Source of the DNA: a virus
IMG/VR virus record: IMGVR_UViG_3300022074_000330
Location: 1-26,172 of that record
Reading direction: 5' to 3' (one strand)
DNA length: 26,172 nucleotides
The stretch's first letter is position 1, and each line of letters begins with the position of its first letter. Under the pieces are notes generated by a model. It saw only the letters and a list, made by a program, of their open reading frames with translations, ran no database searches and had not been told where the DNA came from. Shown here piece by piece: positions 1 to 6,464 of the stretch. The translations under genes were made by a program, and so were the position numbers.

Positions 1-94
1 CACTATCACCAAGTACTCCCATGATGTCAACTAATAATTCATCAGCAGTTTCACTACCAATAAGATTACCTACTAGTGGTGCAATACGACTCAT
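1..94 (-). CDS. Unknown protein, N-terminal 31 residues only
   Basis: A minus-strand gene starts with ATG at 94 and stays open to the window edge. Its ATG overlaps the TGA of gp4 (ATGA), so it is probably translated by coupling in the same late transcript. The visible part begins MSRIAPLVGNLIGSETADEL and is followed by a mixed hydrophobic/acidic segment. It is too short to assign. In T4 the gene after 4 is 53 (baseplate wedge), but I see no convincing gp53 resemblance here. The existence of the gene is fairly well supported by the overlap and open frame; its function is not known. Confidence 0.6.
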   Translation of the reverse strand, partial: MSRIAPLVGNLIGSETADELLVDIMGVLGDS

Positions 95-528
95 TTGATT
101 CCTAGTTCTACTTCAGTCATGACTTTAAATTCCCATAAACGATCTTCACAGAACTCTGTTGCTGCTTTCCATTTTGCCTGATTCTTAGCGTATTCATATA
201 CTTCTCTTAAATAACTTTTTGTCTGTCTCTTCGGTTTCTTTGGTTTTGTTGTCTGTTTTAGTGGTTTAACTTCAATTAGATATCGTTTTATCTTACCTGT
301 ATTCTCTTGAACCTTGATATAGAAGTCAGGAAAGTATCTATGAACCTTATTATCAACAGGAGAACGATATGGTAATGCAATTTCTTCACTTCCCCACTCA
401 AGTATTCTCTCATTTTTGTCACAATAAACCATGAATTTTCTCTCCCAAAGAGACCTATAAATAATGTTTGTAGGATCACCTTTATACTTTTTGGGATAAG
501 AAGGATAATATTTTCCTTTATATGACAT
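91..528 (-). CDS. 4: Head completion nuclease, T4 gp4-like
   Basis: This 145-residue protein matches the T4 gp4 (gp50/gp4) head-completion family in length and motifs. In T4 this protein acts on the filled head before tail joining and has a TnsA-like PD-(D/E)XK nuclease fold. Visible motifs are SLWERKFMVYCD (residues 26-37), an acidic GSEE (46-49), HRYFPDF (63-69) with D68, and IEVKP (85-89) supplying the ExK pair E86/K88. The C-terminal part is basic and probably binds DNA. The ATG at 528 is preferred over a TTG at 543, because a late promoter at 551-558 sits 23 bases upstream of 528 and its transcript would start too close to 543. Its stop overlaps the next gene's start. It is divergent from the baseplate block. 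Confidence 0.85.
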   Translation of the reverse strand: MSYKGKYYPSYPKKYKGDPTNIIYRSLWERKFMVYCDKNERILEWGSEEIALPYRSPVDNKVHRYFPDFYIKVQENTGKIKRYLIEVKPLKQTTKPKKPKRQTKSYLREVYEYAKNQAKWKAATEFCEDRLWEFKVMTEVELGIK

Positions 529-533
529 AAATA
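526..533 (+). promoter_or_regulatory. T4-type late promoter CATAAATA
   Basis: CATAAATA lies 26 bases before the GTG at 559. It matches the late -10-like element seen upstream of many other genes in this window. It overlaps the gp4 start codon on the other strand and is interlocked with the leftward promoter at 551-558. Confidence 0.5.
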
Positions 534-550
534 GAAATAACAATCATACT

Positions 551-558
551 TATTTAGA
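551..558 (-). promoter_or_regulatory. Late promoter TCTAAATA for gp4
   Basis: Read on the minus strand the sequence is TCTAAATA, 23 bases upstream of the gp4 ATG. This is the same core (TAAATA) and spacing as the plus-strand late promoters. Confidence 0.5.
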
Positions 559-1173
559 GTGGCAGAAACACTAGTAAAACCATATAATATGTCAGCAGCC
601 AATCGGATCATGGGTCCTTTGGCGCAAACAAACCATTTTTTGGTGTCACTTACATCACTGACACCTGAAGTTAATTCATACTTACAATCATATACGGATG
701 CTTCTGATTTTAGAACTTTTTTAAGTCAAAGATCGGGAATTTTGTGTAGTGATGCGAGTTTACCTACAACTGCTTATGCAACAGCAGAAGTTAGAGATAA
801 CTTCATGGGCGTGCCACAGCAATATGCTCATACAAGAATTTACACTGATATTGATTTCACTTTTTATATTGATGACGATTATACTTTATTGAAAATATTT
901 GAGGGGTGGATGGAATATATCTCAAGTGGAGCAAATGTTGCACTTAATCAACAAACAAAATCATTCTATCGTAGAATGAGATATCCTGACTCTTATAAAT
1001 GCAATACATTGTATATAAACAAATTTGAAAAAGGTTTTAAAAGAACTATGAGATATCAATTTATAAATGCTTTTCCAAAGAGCATGGCATCAGTTCCAGT
1101 TTCTTATGGACCTGCTGATATATTAAAAGTCACAGTATCTTTCAATTATGACCGCTATATAGTAAGAGGTTAA
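559..1173 (+). CDS. Tail-tube-fold baseplate protein (tube initiator/cap, gp54/gp48-like)
   Basis: This 204-residue protein has the pattern of the contractile-tail tube fold. It has an N-terminal helix and loop (residues 11-60), a strand-rich middle ending in DIDFTFYIDDDY, an amphipathic segment (LKIFEGWMEYI), and a C-terminal beta hairpin ending KVTVSFNYDRYIV. In T4 the tube protein gp19 and the baseplate tube proteins gp48 and gp54 share this fold. The position next to gp26 and the hub genes argues for a baseplate tube-initiator or cap role rather than the bulk tube protein. The GTG start fits the late promoter 26 bases upstream; an ATG at 589 is the alternative. Fold class is fairly sure; the choice between gp48, gp54 and another tube-like subunit is not. 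Confidence 0.65.
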   Translation: MAETLVKPYNMSAANRIMGPLAQTNHFLVSLTSLTPEVNSYLQSYTDASDFRTFLSQRSGILCSDASLPTTAYATAEVRDNFMGVPQQYAHTRIYTDIDFTFYIDDDYTLLKIFEGWMEYISSGANVALNQQTKSFYRRMRYPDSYKCNTLYINKFEKGFKRTMRYQFINAFPKSMASVPVSYGPADILKVTVSFNYDRYIVRG

Positions 1174-1182
1174 AACATACCC

Positions 1183-1190
1183 TATAAATA
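1183..1190 (+). promoter_or_regulatory. Late promoter TATAAATA
   Basis: TATAAATA, the canonical T4 late element, lies in the 38-base gap 22 bases before the gp26 ATG. Confidence 0.6.
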
Positions 1191-1211
1191 ATTTTACACA
1201 GTGAAATAATC

Positions 1212-1928
1212 ATGCCTTTACCTAAGATTAGTACACCGTCTTATGAATTAACTCTACCTTCAAATGGGAAAAAAATAAAATATAGACCATTTTTAGTGAG
1301 AGAAGAAAAAATTCTTATCATGGCACTTGAAACTGAAGATCCAAAACAGATCACAGATGCAGTTGTTCAAATACTTGATTCTTGTATTCTTACAAGAGGA
1401 GTAAAAATTCAAAAACTTGCGACCTTTGACATTGAATATCTTTTCTTAAATATTAGATCAAAATCAGTTGGTGAATCAATTACAGTAAATGTGACTTGCC
1501 CAGACGATGAAAAAACATCAGTGGAGATGTCAATTGATTTAGAGACAATCAAAGTTAAGAAAAATAAATCTCATCAAGACACTATTAAACTTGATGATAA
1601 TTTATCTTTAAAATTAAAATATCCATCAATGGATCAATTTATTGAAAATAATTTTGAAGTTGGTAATGAAACAATTGGAAATACTATGAAAGTAATCACA
1701 TCATGTATTGATATGATTTACAATGAGGAAGAAAGTTGGAATGCTTCTGATTCAACTCAAAAAGAATTAGAAGGTTTTGTTGATCAATTGAATACGAAAC
1801 AATTTAAAACAATTGAATCATTTTTTGATACAATGCCTAAACTTTCACATAAGATAACAGTGAAAAATCCTAATACGGGAGTAGAATCTGATGTCGTATT
1901 GGAGGGACTGGCAGCTTTTTTCAACTAG
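1212..1928 (+). CDS. 26: Baseplate hub assembly protein, T4 gp26-like
   Basis: This 238-residue soluble protein has no signal or membrane segment. It resembles the T4 gp26/T4_baseplate family: an N-terminal beta strand region (YELTLPSNGKKIKYRPFLVREEK), then helices, a central CPDD-containing strand region, and a C-terminal helical part ending in GLAAFFN. T4 gp26 is a small assembly factor for the central hub and is not thought to be a major tail component. The gene is led by its own late promoter. The last codons contain a perfect in-frame -1 slippery heptamer (1916-1922), so a fraction of ribosomes may make a longer gp26-gp51 fusion of about 298 residues. That is the arrangement known for tail-assembly chaperones of lambda and many other long-tailed phages. 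Confidence 0.75.
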   Translation: MPLPKISTPSYELTLPSNGKKIKYRPFLVREEKILIMALETEDPKQITDAVVQILDSCILTRGVKIQKLATFDIEYLFLNIRSKSVGESITVNVTCPDDEKTSVEMSIDLETIKVKKNKSHQDTIKLDDNLSLKLKYPSMDQFIENNFEVGNETIGNTMKVITSCIDMIYNEEESWNASDSTQKELEGFVDQLNTKQFKTIESFFDTMPKLSHKITVKNPNTGVESDVVLEGLAAFFN

Positions 1929-1941
1929 GTATGGCTCATAC
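1916..1941 (+). promoter_or_regulatory. Putative programmed -1 frameshift signal between gp26 and gp51
   Basis: The heptamer T TTT TTC (1916-1922) is in the correct X XXY YYZ phase of the gp26 frame (GCT TTT TTC AAC TAG). A -1 slip gives CAA CTA GGT ATG, entering the gp51 frame exactly at its ATG (1931). Six bases after the heptamer a perfect hairpin GTATG-gct-CATAC (1929-1941) begins, which is the usual spacing for a stimulatory structure. The stem also covers the gp51 ATG, and the sequence before that ATG has no good ribosome site. The signal is seen directly in the sequence; its use in translation is inferred. Confidence 0.65.
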
Positions 1942-2107
1942 GAATCTGGAGTCATACTATAAAGTTAACTTTGCCCTGATTCAGCATCATAAATACTCAT
2001 TGACTGAGATTGAGAACATGATTCCTTGGGAAAGGGAGATATATGTTTCTTTACTACAACAACATATTGAGGAAGAAAACTTAAAGGCACAACAACGTGG
2101 AACCTGA
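1931..2107 (+). CDS. 51: Small baseplate hub assembly protein, gp51-like / chaperone frameshift extension
   Basis: This is a 58-residue helical, acidic protein. It carries the motif SLTEIENMIPWEREIYVSLL, followed by a charged helix (QQHIEEENLKAQQRGT). In marine T4-like phages a short protein of this type follows gp26 and is annotated gp51 (from memory, not searched); T4 gp51 itself is much longer. The 'P-(W/F)-ER-(E/D)-(I/L)-Y' pattern also recalls the C-terminal 'T' part of tail-assembly chaperones. It lies 2 bases after the gp26 stop in the -1 frame and is probably made mainly as a gp26 fusion through the signal at 1916-1941. It overlaps the next gene by 11 bases. A CATAAATA at 1988-1995 lies inside it and might be a weak late promoter for the next gene. 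Confidence 0.65.
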   Translation: MAHTNLESYYKVNFALIQHHKYSLTEIENMIPWEREIYVSLLQQHIEEENLKAQQRGT

Positions 2108-3422
2108 TACAGTAAAGACACCTAAAATTAATAAGAGCACCTTTAAGATTGGTTCAGGTGATCTTGGGATGAGAGTCGCCAATAATGAAAAAAAGATAAC
2201 AACATTAAAAAATATATTCAAGACACAAAGAATTGAAATAGGAGAAAAGATAACACCAAAAATTAATGTTTTAGAAGAATCATTAATAAGAACAAATGAA
2301 GTTTTAGGAAATATAGCGTTACAACTCAACAATGATTTTAGTAGGAGATTACAGGCAGAAAAAGATTTACTTCAAAAAGAACAACAAAATAAACTTGGTA
2401 GTAAGAGAGAAGATAAAGAAGAAAGATTAGAAGCAAAAAAAGTTTCTAAATTTGTAAAATCAACAGCAAGCACAGTAACTGCTCCTTTCAAAAATATATT
2501 TCAAAAAATATTAGATTTTGGAAAATTATTTCTAGCAGGTGTAGGTGTGAATGCTGCTCTTGCTTGGTTATCTAATCCTCAAAATCTTTTAAAATTTCAA
2601 GAAACACTTAAGAAAATAACTGACAGACCAATCATTAGTTTAGTTGCGTTTGGTGGAGCTGCATTTATTATTGCAGAGGTTATTGGAAAAGTAATTGGTG
2701 GGTTTAGAAAAGTTATATTTACTTTGTTAAATCCAATGACTTATGTTGATTTATTTACAGGTAAAACATTCAAAAACTTTTTACCTAAAATGCAAAAGTT
2801 AATACAAAAAGCAGGTAGAAATACCATGAAGGGTAAAGTATTAAAAGAAGTAGCAGAAGTTGGTATAAAAAAAGGTGGTCCTAAAATACTAGGTGCCTTA
2901 CCTTTAATTGGTAATTTTATTGATATCGGTGCTGCGATCTATAGATTTAGTAAGGGAGATATAGTTGGTGGATTTTTATCATTAGGTAGTGCGATACCTG
3001 TTCTTGGTTGGGGTGTTGCTGCAGTTGACATTGCAAGAGAGTTTGGTGCATTTGAAGGTTCTATATTAGAAAAACAGAAAAAACCAGACAAAGAACTTGC
3101 TATGGGTGGAACTTTTGAAAAAGGTGAAACGATTGTAATTGATGAACAAACACCTAATGCAAAAAGATTTACGAGTATGCCATTTAGTGGTAAAGTTATG
3201 ACTGCTCAACAAATGAAATCATTAAGAAGAGGGAAAAGGAGAAGAAGAACAACTATAGAAGAATTAAATTTACCAGACAAATATGTAGGTAATGATCAAA
3301 CAATTCGTCAAATAGAACCTGGTGGAGATTCATTAGTTGGTGCAGCAGAGCATTTTAGTTCTATGAATCCGAGTGATCCATATCCTTCAGAATTTGCATT
3401 CTTCATGGAGGACATTGTATAA
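2097..3422 (+). CDS. Virion structural protein, candidate tape measure
   Basis: This 441-residue protein begins with GTG, overlapping gp51. Residues 30-120 are charged and coiled-coil-like. Then come hydrophobic Gly/Ala-rich stretches: one around FGKLFLAGVGVNAALAWL, a second around LVAFGGAAFIIAEVIGKVIG, and a third of about 50 residues with paired Gly-Pro turns (LPLIGNFIDIGAAIY then GGFLSLGSAIPVLGWGVAA). After that comes a basic patch (RRGKRRRRTT) and an acidic tail. No enzyme motif is seen. Tail tape-measure proteins typically combine coiled coil and membrane-active hydrophobic segments and are encoded just after the tail chaperone pair. Position and composition therefore fit a tape measure, the role of T4 gp29, although I see no direct gp29 similarity. 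Confidence 0.5.
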   Translation: MEPDTVKTPKINKSTFKIGSGDLGMRVANNEKKITTLKNIFKTQRIEIGEKITPKINVLEESLIRTNEVLGNIALQLNNDFSRRLQAEKDLLQKEQQNKLGSKREDKEERLEAKKVSKFVKSTASTVTAPFKNIFQKILDFGKLFLAGVGVNAALAWLSNPQNLLKFQETLKKITDRPIISLVAFGGAAFIIAEVIGKVIGGFRKVIFTLLNPMTYVDLFTGKTFKNFLPKMQKLIQKAGRNTMKGKVLKEVAEVGIKKGGPKILGALPLIGNFIDIGAAIYRFSKGDIVGGFLSLGSAIPVLGWGVAAVDIAREFGAFEGSILEKQKKPDKELAMGGTFEKGETIVIDEQTPNAKRFTSMPFSGKVMTAQQMKSLRRGKRRRRTTIEELNLPDKYVGNDQTIRQIEPGGDSLVGAAEHFSSMNPSDPYPSEFAFFMEDIV

Positions 3423-4297
3423 TGGCAGTTGAAGATAGAGCAAAAGAATTAAATTCATTAGCAGAAAAAATTCAAGGTTCATTTACCAATTTTAGATCAC
3501 AATTTAAATCTATTTCTAATAAAAGAAAAAGAATAAGAAGAAATATTACGGAGAGAAAAAAAAGAGATGCAAAATTAAAATCTTCATCATCATCTTTTGG
3601 AAAATCAATTGGAAATATAAAATCAAAAGTATTATCAGGACCGAGTTCAATATTGGGTAAAGTTCTTAACTTTGCTTCACTCTTATTATTTGGAGTCGCA
3701 ATAAATGCCATTGCAGGAGTCAATCGTAAAGTTGATGATGACTCTAAGATGATGAAAGAAAATTCTGAAAATACTGGTAATTTTATTACTGGTATGGTTG
3801 CAGGTATACAAAACTTTATTGCAGGTTTTGGATTGATGGAGAAAAAAGTAAATAATACTTTTGATGATGTAGATAACAGTATTAAAAATGCAGAAAAAGA
3901 ACTTCAAGGATTTAAAAGTGATACTGACAAACTAGATAATTTTAATTTATCAAATATCTTAACTGACAATACACAAGAAGATAATGATAGAGAATCAGAG
4001 GAGAAATCGATTGATTCAAGATTTAAGACATCTAGTGATAAATCAAATTTAAAAAGAAATGCGGATAAAACTGATAAAATCTTAAAAGATAAAGATATTG
4101 AGTTAGTACAAACAGAGGGTTTAACACCAGAGGATAAGAAAAAAAATACGTTTACAAAGAGACTTTTTAAAAAACTTGATGAAAATGAACTAAATATTGA
4201 TAACTTGAAACTTGGTATTGAGTCAGAGGATATAGATGGTGATGGGGTAGATGAAAAAATTATTATTATACGACAAAGGGAGATAGTTAACAAATAA
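3422..4297 (+). CDS. Structural protein, shortened relative of the preceding gene
   Basis: This 291-residue protein is joined to the preceding gene by a TAATG stop/start overlap. It has a strongly basic N-terminal coil (KSISNKRKRIRRNITERKKR), a Ser/Lys stretch, one hydrophobic segment (LGKVLNFASLLLFGVAINAI) and a long, very acidic and polar C-terminal half. The hydrophobic segment has the same arrangement as FQKILDFGKLFLAGVGVNAA in the upstream protein, suggesting the two share an ancestor or an interaction mode. A DxDGDG-type acidic loop (residues near 270) could bind calcium. Its place between the tape-measure candidate and the hub suggests a hub or tail-lumen component. No function is recognised. 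Confidence 0.5.
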   Translation: MAVEDRAKELNSLAEKIQGSFTNFRSQFKSISNKRKRIRRNITERKKRDAKLKSSSSSFGKSIGNIKSKVLSGPSSILGKVLNFASLLLFGVAINAIAGVNRKVDDDSKMMKENSENTGNFITGMVAGIQNFIAGFGLMEKKVNNTFDDVDNSIKNAEKELQGFKSDTDKLDNFNLSNILTDNTQEDNDRESEEKSIDSRFKTSSDKSNLKRNADKTDKILKDKDIELVQTEGLTPEDKKKNTFTKRLFKKLDENELNIDNLKLGIESEDIDGDGVDEKIIIIRQREIVNK

Positions 4298-5616
4298 TGT
4301 CATTAGCAGGACCATCAAATTATCAAGTTCTTCGTATGGAGAAATCTGACGAAAATAATCCACAATCTATTGGTGTTGAAGGAAAAACTATTTCTTTTAA
4401 TTACTATGAGAGCATCTATTCACCAATGATAACTGCAAATGCAACCATTGTTGATACAGGTGATTCTGTTGTTGATAAAAGAGGTAATTTAGCAACGATA
4501 AAAGATGGATTTCCTCTTGAACATGACGGAACAGAAACTTTTAAATTTAAAATATCAAACGAAAATGGAACAATTACATCTTTAAAACCATTAGTTGTTA
4601 CTGCTTCACCAGTTACTTTAGATCAATCTACTAGACAAGTTTTAACATTAGAATTAAAGTCAAAATTTTCTATTGAGAGTAGTAGTAATCCAAGATTGAG
4701 TTCTTATGGTATAGGAACTGTAGATGAGTCAGTGAAAAAAATATTAAAAGAAAATAAATTACCCTTCAGAAATGAAAACATCGAAAAATCAAGCACAGTA
4801 GATAAGATAGAAGGAAAAAATGAAACACCAATTGATTTAATATTTAATTTAAGTCGAAAATGTAAACCTGTAAAAGGTGCACCTGGCTTCTTCTTTTATG
4901 AAACTCAAGAAGGATTTAATTTTAGATCTATTGAAGGTTTGATTGAACAAGGTATGAATGAATATAAGGAAAATCAAAGTGTTCGTGATGTTCGCACTTA
5001 CAAATATTTTAATAATCAGAGACAAGATTTAGGATCAAATGAAGATGATTATAATATGGTAAAAATGCCAATTTTAAAAAGAGATCATAATTTATTTAAT
5101 GCTTTGAAGGCAGGAGTGTATAATGTTCGTATACAAACAAAAAATTTACTAACTGGTGAATTTAAAGATAATGTAGTAAATTTACTTGATAAAGATTCTA
5201 GTTATCTTGGAAGTAAACCTAAAAAAATAATCGATCAAAATGAAAATAAATTAGAAAAGTATTGTAAAACTTATAGTTATGTTCTTGCACCAGGTAATGT
5301 TGATGAAGGTGTAAGTGATAAGATAACAAATAGTCCTGCAGAATATGAACCTCAGGCTATGATGAGATATAGTATGTTACACTCTCAAGTGCTTGAAATC
5401 CAAGTTCCTTGTAATATATTACTGATGGCAGGTCAAGTGATAAAATTAGAAATGGAAAATGTAACTGGTGGTAATAAAATATTACAGAGAGAAAATCAAC
5501 ATCGAAGTGGTTTTTATCTTATTCTTCATTTAAGTCATCACTTTGATCCTAAACATTCATATACATCAATGACTTTAGCCCGTGATACCTACGGATTATA
5601 TACAAGTAGCAAATAA
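4297..5616 (+). CDS. Baseplate hub protein, gp27/gpD-like
   Basis: This 439-residue protein has the layout of contractile-tail hub proteins: an N-terminal barrel-like beta region (1-125), a helical insertion (residues 140-190), the motif FFFYETQEGFNFRSI (198-212), and a second barrel-like region toward the C terminus (ILLMAGQVIKLEME, HHFDPKHSYTSMTLARD). The motif 'F.Y.T..GF.F.S...L' is typical of the gp27/VgrG-N-terminal family, which forms the trimeric hub linking tube and spike. The gene is coupled on both sides by TAATG overlaps, and the downstream partner has the gp5-like OB fold that gp27 binds in T4. The family call is reasonably sure; orthology to T4 gp27 is by context. Confidence 0.65.
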   Translation: MSLAGPSNYQVLRMEKSDENNPQSIGVEGKTISFNYYESIYSPMITANATIVDTGDSVVDKRGNLATIKDGFPLEHDGTETFKFKISNENGTITSLKPLVVTASPVTLDQSTRQVLTLELKSKFSIESSSNPRLSSYGIGTVDESVKKILKENKLPFRNENIEKSSTVDKIEGKNETPIDLIFNLSRKCKPVKGAPGFFFYETQEGFNFRSIEGLIEQGMNEYKENQSVRDVRTYKYFNNQRQDLGSNEDDYNMVKMPILKRDHNLFNALKAGVYNVRIQTKNLLTGEFKDNVVNLLDKDSSYLGSKPKKIIDQNENKLEKYCKTYSYVLAPGNVDEGVSDKITNSPAEYEPQAMMRYSMLHSQVLEIQVPCNILLMAGQVIKLEMENVTGGNKILQRENQHRSGFYLILHLSHHFDPKHSYTSMTLARDTYGLYTSSK

Positions 5617-6413
5617 TGGATAGAAAAAAACCAAAAATATCAAAAGTTAATGATCGATCTCAGTATGGTAAAACACCACTTGAATCGTGGACAGGAACTG
5701 TTGTTTCATATGACGCACAAAAAGATCAACTTGAAGGTGGTTGGGGTTGGAGATATAAAGTTAGAATTATGGGAGAGAATACACAATCTGATACTATTAC
5801 ATCTGAAAAAATAGATTATGCATACTGTTTACTACCTACAACTGCAGGTTCTGGTGGTGCTTATAAGTTAAGATCCGTTAGAATTAGTCAGGGTGATTAT
5901 GTATTCGGTGTGAAAGGTGGTGGAGGTCCAACAATTATCATGGGTGTTTTTCCTCGAACTTCTAAGCAAGTGCCTGGTTTTGGTAATTTTGAAAATCTAT
6001 CAGGTTTTTATGGTTCTCTAAAAAATACTGGTATTATAAGTGGTGAGTTTAATGAACAGATAGGACCTGCAACACCAGGTGGTTCTGGTCTTGATCCAAA
6101 AGAATGGACTAAAGCAACTGCTAATGATCCATCAGAAAAGATAAAAGAAATAATTCCTGAAGCAGAAAAAGGAGATGAGATACCAATCGAGCAAACAGAA
6201 AAATATCAACCTGCAAGTGGTAAATTAATTGACCCTCTTGAGTGGGAACCAGAAACTTCTTTAAATACACCAACCATAGAAGCTATAAAAGATTCTTATG
6301 AGAAGGGAGAATTGAATATAGAAATTTATAAACAAGCACTTAGGCAAGCAACAAAGCAAGGTCTAGATGGGTATGAAAAAAATGTGGTTGATGAAATAAT
6401 TAAAGGATTATGA
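5616..6413 (+). CDS. 5: Baseplate hub gp5-like OB-fold protein without lysozyme domain
   Basis: Residues about 24-115 form an OB-fold like the gp5/VgrG N-terminal domain: W-TG-VVSYD, a WGWRYKVRI strand, and the closing GDYVFGVKGGGGPTIIMGVF. That domain connects the gp27-type hub to the spike. The remaining 140 residues are Pro/Glu-rich and then helical (EAIKDSYEKGELNIEIYKQALRQ). T4 gp5 is 575 residues, with a lysozyme domain and a beta-helical needle. Here neither is present: no lysozyme-type E-D-T catalytic pattern is visible, and beta-helical spike sequence instead occurs in a separate gene at 8363. It follows the hub gene through a TAATG overlap. Confidence 0.7.
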   Translation: MDRKKPKISKVNDRSQYGKTPLESWTGTVVSYDAQKDQLEGGWGWRYKVRIMGENTQSDTITSEKIDYAYCLLPTTAGSGGAYKLRSVRISQGDYVFGVKGGGGPTIIMGVFPRTSKQVPGFGNFENLSGFYGSLKNTGIISGEFNEQIGPATPGGSGLDPKEWTKATANDPSEKIKEIIPEAEKGDEIPIEQTEKYQPASGKLIDPLEWEPETSLNTPTIEAIKDSYEKGELNIEIYKQALRQATKQGLDGYEKNVVDEIIKGL

Positions 6414-6438
6414 AATATGATCAAAATAAAAATACCCT

Positions 6439-6446
6439 ACTAAATA
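6439..6446 (+). promoter_or_regulatory. Late promoter ACTAAATA
   Basis: ACTAAATA sits in the 51-base gap after the gp5-like gene, 19 bases before the ATG at 6465. It has the same core and spacing as the other late elements. It would start a second transcript for the spike and collar genes. Confidence 0.55.
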
Positions 6447-6464
6447 GTATGAGTAAAAAAGATT

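Noticed and set aside
1988-1995. CATAAATA inside gp51 as a late promoter for the gene at 2097
   Set aside because: It is about 100 bases from the next start, unlike the 16-33 bases of the others, and is explained by codons CAT AAA TAC.
3904-4293. Minus-strand open frame of 129 codons rich in Ser/Phe
   Set aside because: It is the antisense of the Lys/Asp/Glu-rich end of the gene at 3422, and such composition leaves the opposite strand open by chance.
5616-6413. A lysozyme domain in the gp5-like protein
   Set aside because: The 140 residues after the OB-fold are Pro/Glu-rich and helical, without the catalytic Glu-Asp-Thr pattern and far too short for T4 gp5's lysozyme plus needle.
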